DNA from: Methanolobus vulcani
Lineage (GTDB): Archaea > Halobacteriota > Methanosarcinia > Methanosarcinales > Methanosarcinaceae
Direction: 5' to 3'
Length of the DNA stretch: 64,000 bases
NCBI RefSeq assembly: GCF_006546655.1
Contig: NZ_VIAQ01000010.1
Coordinates: 1-64,000, forward strand
Shown in pieces: positions 15,833 to 24,650 of the stretch. How positions within the stretch are numbered: the first letter of the stretch is position 1; each line of letters starts with the position of its first letter. The notes beneath the pieces are model-generated. The model searched no databases, was not told the origin of the DNA, and saw only the letters and a list, made by a program, of their open reading frames with translations. A program made the translations under genes and the position numbers.

Positions 15833-17945
15833 TATTCCTCAATTTTTCGTAAAAGTCCTGTTCTTTACCACAAGTTTTCTTTGAAAGTCTCTCTACTATC
15901 AATTCAGGAGTGCTTTTTGCAACATAATTATACCGGGGAGTTCTGTCAACCACAAGATTCAATTCTGAATCCAGGCCACTGGCTTCAATTCCATCAACCC
16001 GGATATTGCATACAGTATTTTCCAATATCTGCTCGGAAAGATGTGAAACGAATATTGACATTGTATTATCATTCTCCATTAGCACTTCAAGTATCCCTGC
16101 CATGATCTTTGCTGATGCACCCGGTTCTGTGATAGATTCCAACTCGTCAGCCAGAACGAACTTAGCAGATTCATCTGCCACCACTGAGAACTCTGTAAGA
16201 GTAGTTTCAAAAGCACCTGCATCCAATGTACCTTTTGATTTGGCAAAGTAATACATGGATTCTGTGAGAGAGATTTCCATATTTTCTGCAGGAACTGGGA
16301 AGCCCATGTGAGCAAGAATAATACTTTGTGCCAGCAATTCAAGCAAAGAGGTCTTACCTCCTGAATTTACTCCACTTAAAAGTACAACGCGATTATCATC
16401 ATTTTCAGGCCCGAATGAATTTGTACCTATAGAATAATCCACTGGAATTACATCCCCATGCCTTGAAACAAGGAAAAGGTTCCTTCCACCTTCAAAGCCA
16501 ATACCTGCATCATCTATGATATCAGGCATTGTAAGACCATATGATCTTGAGAACAGGCCAATAGCAAAACCTACATCGAAATCTAGAACCGAGCGCACCA
16601 TTTCCCGGGAGAGTTCCCTGTAAGCAGATAATATACGGGAAACTTCACGTTTATGATTGAACTTTCTTTTCTGTGACTTTTTATCCAGGTGCTGCCTGAG
16701 GTTATTAAGACTATCAACATCAGCTTCAATTGGATGAACTATTTCCTCCGGGAAAAGAGAATCCACAAGTAACCTTTCCTTTTTCTCCAGGTGAAGTTCA
16801 TTGCATATCCTTTCAATAGCATCTTTCACAATTGAACTGTAATTCTTGTGCAGTTTCTTGCCCAGTATCTCTTTCAATTCCATTGAACCATTCATGACCT
16901 TGAGCATATCCTGGCCACTCAATGTCATCTGGCTATTTTCAAGGGATGAATTCAGTTCTTTGTTTACAGAACTGACTGTTTCAGCAACAACAGAGTTGAG
17001 ACTGGAAATTGCATCGGATATCCTGTCAAGTTCAGAATCCATTCCATGAACAATGTCGCCATCCTCATCTATGAGTGCCAGGGTTGATGACAACATTTCA
17101 ATGGCATCATCATCAATTTTCTCAAAAAAGCTCACTCCTTTTGAGCGCAGCAACCTCACAAAATTAACAGAGGATTCAAGGGATCTGAGATTACGGGAAA
17201 ATAAGAATATCTCTTTTTCCGGTATGATCTTATCATCACCGAGATCATCGAGATCAGATACAAATTCCGGCTCAACATCTTCGGGAAAGTCAAAAGCCAG
17301 GAATTTGTCACCCACTACTATTACCTGAGAAAAACCCCTGGAAATATCTATTACCTCTGAAAGAGACCTGGCAAAATGAACATCAACTAATCTGGAAAAG
17401 CGTTTTCTTGCTGATTCATAGCATTCCTGATCGGACGTGATAATCACACGGTCTCGTATTTTTGGACATTGGTGCCTGAAGTTGAGCTGGGAGACTGTTG
17501 ACAGAAGATCAGCAATGCTTTCATCGTCCTCCAGCAGACTTGCAGTATGCATATAATATGAAACAGAGTCTCTCACCTGCATGATCTTTTCTGCTTTTGT
17601 GGAAGGGTAAGGAAAAAACACGTGTAATTTATCCCTGGAATACCGGGTATGTGCAAACTCACACACAAGGTCAAGCAATTTCTCGTAGACATCCATTGCT
17701 TCCCTTGTTCTCAGAAAATCATCTACAGTGACACCTTCTACCCTGGATGCAACATCCTGGATCAATGATATGGCATAACGTTGCCCTATTCCTTCAACTT
17801 CTGAAATGCTGGCAATATCTCCTGCCAGTATTGCATCAAGCGCCTGAACCTCACTACCAAAATGTTCCACAAAACGTTTTGACATCTTATCCCCTATACC
17901 GGGAATGTCCTGTAATGTTCTTACTTCTGCCAGCATTAGAGTCAT
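15822..17945 (-). CDS. Helix-hairpin-helix MutS-family ATPase (archaeal MutS-like)
   Basis: A 707-residue protein. Residues about 5-70 hold helix-hairpin-helix motifs (LQDIPGIGDKMSKRFVEHFG and ISEVEGIGQRYAISLI). The C-terminal third is a MutS ATPase: Walker A GVNSGGKTSLLELLAQ near residue 524, a KGTLDAGAFETTLTEF switch region, Walker B FVLADELESITEPGASAK and SIFVSHLSEQIL. The middle contains coiled-coil lever helices. The mismatch-binding N-terminal domain of MutS is absent, so it resembles the MutS2/MutS5 branch, of which an archaeal member has been reported to bind Holliday junctions. Its ATG overlaps the stop of the DUF4130 gene (ATGA), which implies translational coupling and a shared DNA-repair role. 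Confidence 0.85.
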   Translation of the reverse strand: MTLMLAEVRTLQDIPGIGDKMSKRFVEHFGSEVQALDAILAGDIASISEVEGIGQRYAISLIQDVASRVEGVTVDDFLRTREAMDVYEKLLDLVCEFAHTRYSRDKLHVFFPYPSTKAEKIMQVRDSVSYYMHTASLLEDDESIADLLSTVSQLNFRHQCPKIRDRVIITSDQECYESARKRFSRLVDVHFARSLSEVIDISRGFSQVIVVGDKFLAFDFPEDVEPEFVSDLDDLGDDKIIPEKEIFLFSRNLRSLESSVNFVRLLRSKGVSFFEKIDDDAIEMLSSTLALIDEDGDIVHGMDSELDRISDAISSLNSVVAETVSSVNKELNSSLENSQMTLSGQDMLKVMNGSMELKEILGKKLHKNYSSIVKDAIERICNELHLEKKERLLVDSLFPEEIVHPIEADVDSLNNLRQHLDKKSQKRKFNHKREVSRILSAYRELSREMVRSVLDFDVGFAIGLFSRSYGLTMPDIIDDAGIGFEGGRNLFLVSRHGDVIPVDYSIGTNSFGPENDDNRVVLLSGVNSGGKTSLLELLAQSIILAHMGFPVPAENMEISLTESMYYFAKSKGTLDAGAFETTLTEFSVVADESAKFVLADELESITEPGASAKIMAGILEVLMENDNTMSIFVSHLSEQILENTVCNIRVDGIEASGLDSELNLVVDRTPRYNYVAKSTPELIVERLSKKTCGKEQDFYEKLRNKFQ

Positions 17946-18787
17946 ACCTCCGACCCGGGTGCAAAATTGTCAAGAGTACAATTTGCGATTCCCCTTTCAA
18001 CTTTGTACCTGTCCCTTTCAGACATTTTGCTCATTGAAGCTGATGCCTTTGGTTGTAATTGCTTTGCATGAATCTTGTTTCTCCTCTTGTGGATTGCCTG
18101 TGAATCATAATACATATCCCACAGGTCATCGATCTCATCCGTTGCGGATGTGAATTTCAGGCTCCCTGCAAGTGAAGCAGGAACATTTGTATAATGCTCC
18201 AGTCCCACATATCTTCCATTGCCTATCCATGCAACATCCCTTTCGATCACTGCAACCGGAAGATCAGGATTCTTTCTGGCAAGCCAGCGACAGAACATAT
18301 CTCCAATATGGTGCGGAGAATCAACTTTTACAGAAAGCACCCCATTTACAGAATATGGACGTGCAAACATGCACAAACGATGATATGAACGGCTCACATC
18401 ACGCATGTAGTTATAGTATTTCTTTCCGATTCTGGTCTTACCGGAATATAGCAACCCAACATTTCCTTCACATGAAGCCATAAAATGAACAAGTTCAATT
18501 GGTCTGCAACTGTGATGTCTTAGAACCAGCGAGATATAACCCTCTACATCAGGATCCCGCTGGAACATTCGGGGACGCTGTGAGCCAAATATATGACGAA
18601 CCAGCTTTGAAGTATCAACCGTAGCCCTGAAACCCAGTTGCTTAACATCACTGATACCTGTAAAATCCATTTTCTTCTTCAGCGCATCCCTGTCCTTTGC
18701 ACTGACAAGTTCGCAGTCTTTATTCTGCATAAGTTCTGCACATGCAAGCAGAACACCTTCCACATTTTCCCTGAATGCTAGTATCAT
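17942..18787 (-). CDS. DUF4130 protein (TIGR03915-like DNA metabolism protein)
   Basis: A 281-residue member of the family that accompanies the putative DNA-repair radical SAM protein. Recognisable stretches are SLVLRHHSCRPIELVHFMA, MRDVSRSYHRLCMFARPYSV and VAVIERDVAWIGNGRYVGLE. In bacteria the domain can be fused to the uracil-DNA-binding protein UdgX, which points to DNA repair, but no activity has been shown. The C-terminus (about 235-275) is basic. It overlaps its neighbours by 4 nt on each side, so the three genes are almost certainly one operon in the order radical SAM, DUF4130, MutS-like. Confidence 0.85.
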   Translation of the reverse strand: MILAFRENVEGVLLACAELMQNKDCELVSAKDRDALKKKMDFTGISDVKQLGFRATVDTSKLVRHIFGSQRPRMFQRDPDVEGYISLVLRHHSCRPIELVHFMASCEGNVGLLYSGKTRIGKKYYNYMRDVSRSYHRLCMFARPYSVNGVLSVKVDSPHHIGDMFCRWLARKNPDLPVAVIERDVAWIGNGRYVGLEHYTNVPASLAGSLKFTSATDEIDDLWDMYYDSQAIHKRRNKIHAKQLQPKASASMSKMSERDRYKVERGIANCTLDNFAPGSEV

Positions 18788-19926
18788 GCTCCCACACCTG
18801 TAAAAGAGAAAAGGTTTGTCTGTCTTTTTCCATTAAGCTCAATAAAAGGCCTGGCGCGGCTGATAACCACACCCATACGTGAAAGTTCCTTTTCAGAACT
18901 TACTGGCCTTGACTGAATGATCCTGTTTGCACCCACCGGTCCGATTCCCGGCACTTTGAGCAGGTCTTCCCTGCTTGCTGTGTTCACATTGATCGGGAAC
19001 ATATCAGGATTGCAGGATGCAAGAAGCATCTTCGGATCCATATCCAGAAGAAAACCATTGTCATCAAGAACAGAATCCAGATCATTGGCAGTCATGCTAT
19101 AATCCTTCAGCAGATAAGAAGTCTGGTACAGTCTTATCTCCCTCCACATCGGGGAAGGATCATTATTTTCAAGAGGGGTAAATGGAACCGGATCAAAACT
19201 CATGAAATATGGTCTTCTTAGCTCATATCGGTTCATGAATTTCTCAACGGTCCCGATTATCTCTCGGTCTGATTCCTGAACTGCACCCACCACGAATTGC
19301 GTATCGTTTGCACCGATAATACGGCCTCTAAACCCTTCTTTTTTTCTTTTGTTGTTGATGAGATCGCGGGTCCATTGCAACCGCTGAAGTACGTCGTTCT
19401 TATAATCAAAATTCGGGCAGATCTCCGAGTAATTAATTGTACTTGTAGTCTCTGCATTTACTCCGAACTTGTTTGCACATTCAGCAATCTCCTCCAGCAG
19501 ATACTTAGGTGTTCCCGGCATCACACGAATGTGTATGTAGCCTGTGAATCCCTGACTTCTCAGAAGTCTTGCTACCTCCAGTTGCTTCTCAGCAGTCCTT
19601 TCAGCATCACCCATAACACCTGATGACAGGAACAATCCCTCTATAGCATTTCTGCGATAGAATGACCACGTGATTTTCGTAATCTCTTCCGGACTTAATG
19701 ATGCCTTCACAGAATCCCTGCCGCACCTGTTCGGACAATATGTGCACTCCCCGGAGCAGGCATTTGTCATCAGAGTTTTGTAGAGCTGTATGCAACGGCC
19801 GTCCGGTCCGAAAGCATGACAGACTGCGCTCTGGTTGCAACTATCATATTTCGTGCCTTCGGACAATACTCTCATCCTTTCCATAAGCGTCATATGGTGC
19901 TCATTAGCAGGACTTCTGTGGGTCAT
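18784..19926 (-). CDS. Putative DNA modification/repair radical SAM protein (TIGR03916-like)
   Basis: A radical AdoMet enzyme with the CxxxCxxC cluster motif in NACSGECTYCPNRCGRD (Cys57, 61, 64), further cysteines nearby (Cys30, 36, 45 and 68), and a C-terminal helix-hairpin-helix (NVNTASREDLLKVPGIGPVG, about 310-345) suited to DNA binding. The pairing with a DUF4130 protein is the hallmark of the TIGR03916 family, whose reaction is unknown. A spore photoproduct lyase-like repair role is only an idea. The start is ATG at 19926; a TATA-like TTTATATAA lies about 60 nt upstream. First gene of the three-gene unit. Confidence 0.88.
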   Translation of the reverse strand: MTHRSPANEHHMTLMERMRVLSEGTKYDSCNQSAVCHAFGPDGRCIQLYKTLMTNACSGECTYCPNRCGRDSVKASLSPEEITKITWSFYRRNAIEGLFLSSGVMGDAERTAEKQLEVARLLRSQGFTGYIHIRVMPGTPKYLLEEIAECANKFGVNAETTSTINYSEICPNFDYKNDVLQRLQWTRDLINNKRKKEGFRGRIIGANDTQFVVGAVQESDREIIGTVEKFMNRYELRRPYFMSFDPVPFTPLENNDPSPMWREIRLYQTSYLLKDYSMTANDLDSVLDDNGFLLDMDPKMLLASCNPDMFPINVNTASREDLLKVPGIGPVGANRIIQSRPVSSEKELSRMGVVISRARPFIELNGKRQTNLFSFTGVGA

Positions 19927-20097
19927 CAGTGAAGGATACGACAGTTATGAATATAAGCTGCCGGCAAGCAAGGTGAAAGTATTATATAAATAAGCTGACA
20001 TGCTTGAATAAAAACTTAAAAACAGAAGCGAAAGAGGAGAGGAAACAAAAATAAAATACAAGAGAGAAGAACAATTTATCGTTCTTCGGGGATAAGA

Positions 20098-20652
20098 TTA
20101 TTCTTCCTGGACCTTTACCTTAACTTTCAAAATGCTGATAGGTTCAAGCTTTTTCCACATAACTGTGGAACTCTTGTCAAAAACGAATTCGTTGACATTC
20201 TTATCAGAGAAGACGCCATCAACTTCGTAGACAAAGAAACCTTCCTCACCGTTAGTAGAAACAATATTGTCCTGGCCGTGGACATCCTTTACTTCAACAA
20301 CTGCTGCCTTCTTAAGTGCTTGCAGCAATGTAGCCCCCTTTTCAACCTCAACGGTCCTGGAAGGTGCAAATATGTCGAGTGCATTGAAAATATTCTTATT
20401 GTTAAGCTGCAGGACATGGGTCTTTCCATAAACCTTGCGGTGTATAAGTTCTGCGTCTTCCAGTATGTTTGCATGCTTTGCAGCAACCGGTACAGAGATG
20501 CTGAGTTCCCTTGCAAGTTCTGATATGTGCATTTCACCCTCAGTCAGCCTTTGAAGCATCCTGAGTCGGGTTTCACTTCCAAGAGCGCTAAACAGTTTCA
20601 GACGGTCAATGTTCTCTGGATTCTCGGGATCGTTGTTATCGAGAGTGCTCAT
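20098..20652 (-). CDS. ArsR-type regulator fused to a DUF4430/transcobalamin-like domain
   Basis: Residues about 15-95 are an ArsR winged helix (FSALGSETRLRMLQRLTEGE, recognition helix near ISVPVAAKHANILEDAEL). Residues about 99-182 look like the DUF4430/transcobalamin C-like fold: a strand, GATLLQALKKA, then GFFVYEVDGV and a terminal VMWKKLEPI strand. That assignment comes from pattern recall and is tentative. The fold binds the lower face of corrinoids in transcobalamin, which is suggestive next to cbiZ. ATG at 20652 (MSTLDN) is chosen over an upstream codon that would add a spurious hydrophobic head. Gene lies 134 nt downstream of the TIM-barrel gene, same strand. Confidence 0.7.
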   Translation of the reverse strand: MSTLDNNDPENPENIDRLKLFSALGSETRLRMLQRLTEGEMHISELARELSISVPVAAKHANILEDAELIHRKVYGKTHVLQLNNKNIFNALDIFAPSRTVEVEKGATLLQALKKAAVVEVKDVHGQDNIVSTNGEEGFFVYEVDGVFSDKNVNEFVFDKSSTVMWKKLEPISILKVKVKVQEE

Positions 20653-20786
20653 AATTAGAAGTAGAACCAGAGTACCATATATAGTTTTCTGCAATAATGG
20701 CTCATTAAACAGTCCATAAATCGTAAAAATAAAAAAACAAAACTAAAAATATCAATAATTATAAAAAAAGTAATAAAAAATACAAC

Positions 20787-21770
20787 TTATCTGCGTAATG
20801 CACGTGTCTGCAGACACAATTTCTCGTCAAGAGAGCGCAAGTCAGTTGCAACAAACTCGTGCGTCAGATACTTAGGTGACACAATATCGACAATATGAGA
20901 ACAACTCTCGCTGGAAAATGGCATATGCTGATCCATCTGGTTCAGTATTCCCATTACAGACATCAGACGCTCGTGAAAAGACAGATCATCAAAACCTTCC
21001 GGAGTTTGCAGATCCATTGATCTGCGCATGAACTCCCCTGACAGACTGCAATGAAAATGCATACCTTCAATTCTTTTAATAAAATCCTCAGAATGCCTTG
21101 AAAGCACATCAAGCACCACATTGATAGAACAATTTTCATCCTCGCACTTCATGGTGGCGTTCATCAGGTGACCTGTATCAAGAACAAAAGCCCAGTTTTC
21201 AAAATCAAGCAGTGAAGCAAAATATTCGACATTCATAGGATCAAGAAACGTAAGTCCCGGCCACCACAGGTTCTCAAAGAACAAACGAACCGGAGGCTCA
21301 CCACCGGGATAAACAGAAACTGCTTCGTTCAAAAAATCTGCAGTCGTTTCAAGCACATCATAATCCGTGCAATCAAAACAGCGAGTGTAAACCTGTTCAA
21401 GTTCGGCATAGGACACATGGAAAACCGCATATTCAGCCTCCAGAGTATGAGCATTATCCAGAGCCTTTCTGAAAGTCCCGATTACCTCATCCCGGCTTCC
21501 ACCACCAAAAACATAGATCCTTTCAAACTCCTCCATGTCCTGTGTGAATACAGATGGATCAACCCATGCCCTGTGCCTTCCCATCCAGTAAGGCAAATGA
21601 ACCCCTACAATCAGGTCCTTTGGAACATCATCCGGGAGAGGAGAGGAATCTACAAAAAGCTCCAGCCCATCAAGGTCATGACGCACAAGGAAATTTCTTA
21701 TCATTCCCCAGTCGGAGTCGAAAAGCTTCATATCATCTTCATACAAAGAGAGGTTCACCATCTCTTTCAT
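20787..21770 (-). CDS. TIM-barrel protein, xylose isomerase/AP endonuclease IV-like
   Basis: About 327 residues with the metal-site pattern of the sugar isomerase/endonuclease IV barrel: VGVHLPYWMG, AEYAVFHVSYAE, FENLWWPGLTFLDP (Glu), FVLDTGHLMNA (Asp, His) and IEGMHFHCSL (His). The substrate is unknown. The frame extends to 21806 inside cbiZ, but ATG at 21770 is preceded by AAGGTGA at the right distance, leaving 11 nt between the cbiZ stop and this start. Such close spacing suggests co-expression with cbiZ and a possible part in corrinoid or sugar-nucleotide salvage, which is inference. Confidence 0.75.
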   Translation of the reverse strand: MKEMVNLSLYEDDMKLFDSDWGMIRNFLVRHDLDGLELFVDSSPLPDDVPKDLIVGVHLPYWMGRHRAWVDPSVFTQDMEEFERIYVFGGGSRDEVIGTFRKALDNAHTLEAEYAVFHVSYAELEQVYTRCFDCTDYDVLETTADFLNEAVSVYPGGEPPVRLFFENLWWPGLTFLDPMNVEYFASLLDFENWAFVLDTGHLMNATMKCEDENCSINVVLDVLSRHSEDFIKRIEGMHFHCSLSGEFMRRSMDLQTPEGFDDLSFHERLMSVMGILNQMDQHMPFSSESCSHIVDIVSPKYLTHEFVATDLRSLDEKLCLQTRALRR

Positions 21771-21781
21771 AGCTTCACCTT

Positions 21782-22981
21782 CTACTCCTGAGGTAGTTGA
21801 GAACATAAACCCTTATGGTCACAGTTTTTTGCCATCCATGCAGTAACACGGACCCAGTTATCCACAATCAGGTCCTTTTCATCCGTCAGTTCATCAAACG
21901 GTAAGAAATCATCCATTCCAAGCATAGCAGGAAGACCTTTCATCACAGAAACCGCAACTTTCCTCCCTGCGGTTTCAGGAATAAGACCCCATGAGATCTC
22001 ATCAACGATATGTAATACCGTGGCTGTTGCGCCCACAAGTACAGGATTCTTGGACATTTCTCTTAAGACTTTCAGGAAAGCTGCTTTACGATTAGCTCCA
22101 TTAAGTCCTGAGGCAACCTTCCAGTAATCTGCTTCGGATATCCCGAAACGCTCAAGTCTTACAAGCATATCCCGCTGTGAAAAAGCAGTAAGATCGGATT
22201 GCAGCTCAAGTGCTTTCTGAGTACACTCAATAACAGCATTGCCAATAAGTTCTCCCAGCTTGGAATGCTGTCCCGCATCAGTTAAAAAAAGAGAGCTTGT
22301 CCCATCACAGGCCACTGCGATCATATCAGTTCCAGACCCGGTGGCAATTCCATATGAATAGCGACTCGGTGCCATCAGTTGTTGTAAAGCAGCAGTCTTC
22401 GCCTCGCTTGCAGTTATAATTGCTTTTGCCATTGCATATTCTGGAAGATCAGCACCAATAACAAGAATCATATTTATAGTACCCTGGATGAACTGGGAAG
22501 AACCATCCTCCTGATAATATGAGGCAGGATCACCGGCTCGTCCTCCATTAACTTCTATACCAGCGGTCATGATAGCAGTAACCTCAACCCCGCGGAAAGA
22601 TTTCGTAACTATAGCAACGTTGTCCATGTTGGCAGCTGTTATAAGCCCGGAAGAAGTATCAGGGTCTGCTCCAATTCTTTCTGCAATTATGCGAAGATAA
22701 GCAGGAACACTGCCACCTTCAAGTTCTTTTGGTGCATGTTTGCCTTTAGGGATCATATGATTGAAAACTGCCCTGATATCTTCACGGTATCCACCGTTTA
22801 ACCATGAAGTTGTGAGGGTTTTGCGTCCCTGCGGCAAACTAACAAGAATAGAATCGCTGAATCGGTAAACCTTCTCCTTGCCTGTGGTCTCAAAAAGGAG
22901 GGTGCTTTTCCTATCTGCACCGCTGCCAGCCTTTGCAGGATCGGCATCCATATCAGCCCCGTTTGTGTTTCTGGAAGTCAT
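21782..22981 (-). CDS. cbiZ: Adenosylcobinamide amidohydrolase CbiZ
   Basis: Hydrolyses the aminopropanol linkage of adenosylcobinamide to adenosylcobyric acid, letting archaea salvage incomplete corrinoids. Methylotrophic methanogens need much corrinoid for their methyltransferases. Diagnostic segments are LTTSWLNGGYREDIRAVFNH, GLITAANMDNVAIVTKSFRG and IMTAGIEVNGGRAGDPASYY. About 399 residues, longer than the CbiZ core: the part after residue 255 is an added alpha-helical region (ISEADYWKVASGLNGANRKA onward). The start is ATG at 22981 with GGGGA 8 nt upstream; an upstream extension to 23044 lacks support. A long leader with hairpins precedes it. Confidence 0.9.
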   Translation of the reverse strand: MTSRNTNGADMDADPAKAGSGADRKSTLLFETTGKEKVYRFSDSILVSLPQGRKTLTTSWLNGGYREDIRAVFNHMIPKGKHAPKELEGGSVPAYLRIIAERIGADPDTSSGLITAANMDNVAIVTKSFRGVEVTAIMTAGIEVNGGRAGDPASYYQEDGSSQFIQGTINMILVIGADLPEYAMAKAIITASEAKTAALQQLMAPSRYSYGIATGSGTDMIAVACDGTSSLFLTDAGQHSKLGELIGNAVIECTQKALELQSDLTAFSQRDMLVRLERFGISEADYWKVASGLNGANRKAAFLKVLREMSKNPVLVGATATVLHIVDEISWGLIPETAGRKVAVSVMKGLPAMLGMDDFLPFDELTDEKDLIVDNWVRVTAWMAKNCDHKGLCSQLPQE

Positions 22982-23086
22982 GGAATATTCCCCGGGATAG
23001 TATAGAATCAACAATAAATGAAACACATGACACGCAGCAAACAACGATTGCAGAGTGCCGTGTCAGTATATGTGATACACATGATC

Positions 23087-23135
23087 TGTCCTGCGACTAA
23101 ATCCGATTACACGGAGGATTTGGTTGCACAGGACA
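23087..23135 (-). promoter_or_regulatory. Hairpin in the cbiZ leader / MATE-cbiZ intergenic region
   Basis: TGTCCTG (23087-23093) pairs with CAGGACA (23129-23135), and inside it AAATCC (23099-23104) pairs with GGATTT (23116-23121); the bases between also pair with two mismatches and a 2-nt bulge, so the stem is nearly continuous over about 16 bp with an 11-nt loop. A TATA-like GGTATTTAAAAC near 23168-23157 would start a cbiZ transcript close to its 5' foot. A second small hairpin (ATGTG/CACAT, about 23070-23082) follows. It may be a cis-regulatory leader of cbiZ or the terminator of the MATE gene; no T-run follows it. Confidence 0.5.
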
Positions 23136-23195
23136 TTAATGAATATATCACTGAGTGTTTTAAATACCTTTTCAAATACAACAAAACAAGGAAAA

Positions 23196-24650
23196 TCATG
23201 CCCTGAATTCCTCGTGCTCGTGTGGAGCAGAAGTCCTGTTTCGGTTTCCATACTTCAGGAGCCTTGAAACATAAAACCTTGCCCATCCGAAGATAAACAA
23301 GGAACCCAGTATATTTCCTGTTACCATTCCCCACCATACTCCTATGAGCCCCATATTCAGGTTGAAGGCAAAGATCACAGCAAACAGCGGAACGAATATC
23401 AAAGCACGCAATATGCTTGCAAAAAGCGCATTCATACCTTTACCAACTCCCTGGAACAGAGAGGAAGAAAGCAAACCGAGGGATACTGTCGGATAGAATA
23501 TGCAGATAATCCTCAGGAATACAGTAAGATCATTTGTGATGTGTGACGCGCTTTCTGATTGTGTGAATATCCATGCAATCTGAGGTGCCAGAACAAAAGT
23601 GAAAATGGCTATCAATGCTTCCACTACCAGACCTACTTTCATGGCATATATGTGTGTGAAAGACACTTTATCATAAGAACCTTCACCATATGAAAAACCG
23701 GCAAGTGTGACGACTGCTGTGGCAATTCCTATCAGGGGAGCAATGGCAATAGTAACAACACGCCACCCTACAGTGTAAACAGCAACACCATCAGTATTGC
23801 TGACAGCGATTATAATGACATTCATTATAAGCATCATAAGGGCCATTGACGACTGCTGTACTGATGCAGGAACTCCAACACGGAAAATATCCCTGAGAAT
23901 TTCTTTTTCAAAATGGAAACCCCTGAAAACAAATGTAATGTAGGTATCTTTCCTGAAGAACAGCCAGTTAACCATCATAACTGCAGTAACTCCCATTGAA
24001 ATTACAGTTGCCCAGGCAGCACCGGAAACGCCGAAATCCAGTTTATAGATGAATATCGGGTCAAGAATAATGTTCAGCACTGAACCGAATATCATGGCTT
24101 CCATAGCTCTTTTAGTGTCACCCTCGCTGCGCAGGATAGCGTTTGCAACGTTGGTGAAGAATAGAAGAATACTTCCGCCAAAGATAATCTTTCCATATGC
24201 ACTTGCCATTGCAGCCGTTTTTCCTGCACCTATGAGAACAAATATTGGTTCAGCAAAAATGTATAGAGGGATCGTAAAAAGAGCTGAAAGAATCAGCATT
24301 AATATAATAGTATGAACTGCAACGTTATCCGCTCCTTTTTTGTCCCTTGACCCAAGTCTGCGGGATATTGCAGAACCTGCACCTACACCAAGACCGTTGG
24401 ACAATGCAATTATCATAAAGAAGAACGGGAACACAAAACCCACGGCTGCAAGAGCATCTGCACCCAAGCCGGAAACCCAGAAGGTATCTACCAGATTGTA
24501 AAGTGTCTGGATAGACATCCCAAGCATCATTGGCAAAGCCAGTTTGAGCATTGCCTTTTTAGGATCGCCAAGCATGGCCTTCATGCCGGAAGTCGTTTTG
24601 CCAAGACCTGCTTTTGGCTCGCTGCTATCGTCAAAGTTATTATCAGTCAT
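23196..24650 (-). CDS. MATE family efflux transporter
   Basis: A 484-residue multidrug and toxic-compound exporter with two six-helix halves. Family segments seen are PMMLGMSIQTLYNLVDTFWV near the N-terminus, AISRRLGSRDKKGADNVA in the first cytoplasmic loop and LGLLSSSLFQGVGKGMNAL in the second half. It exchanges drugs or metabolites for Na+ or H+ across the membrane. Its first codons overlap the end of the MarR gene by 8 nt, so both are probably translated from one mRNA, and MarR is the likely regulator of the pair. Confidence 0.92.
   Translation of the reverse strand: MTDNNFDDSSEPKAGLGKTTSGMKAMLGDPKKAMLKLALPMMLGMSIQTLYNLVDTFWVSGLGADALAAVGFVFPFFFMIIALSNGLGVGAGSAISRRLGSRDKKGADNVAVHTIILMLILSALFTIPLYIFAEPIFVLIGAGKTAAMASAYGKIIFGGSILLFFTNVANAILRSEGDTKRAMEAMIFGSVLNIILDPIFIYKLDFGVSGAAWATVISMGVTAVMMVNWLFFRKDTYITFVFRGFHFEKEILRDIFRVGVPASVQQSSMALMMLIMNVIIIAVSNTDGVAVYTVGWRVVTIAIAPLIGIATAVVTLAGFSYGEGSYDKVSFTHIYAMKVGLVVEALIAIFTFVLAPQIAWIFTQSESASHITNDLTVFLRIICIFYPTVSLGLLSSSLFQGVGKGMNALFASILRALIFVPLFAVIFAFNLNMGLIGVWWGMVTGNILGSLFIFGWARFYVSRLLKYGNRNRTSAPHEHEEFRA

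Noticed and set aside
21770-21806. TIM-barrel gene starting inside cbiZ
   Set aside because: The upstream ATG has no binding site, while AAGGTGA lies right before the ATG at 21770.
23087-23135. Known cobalamin riboswitch
   Set aside because: The stem lacks the B12-box and multi-helix core of bacterial cobalamin riboswitches; only a generic hairpin is claimed.
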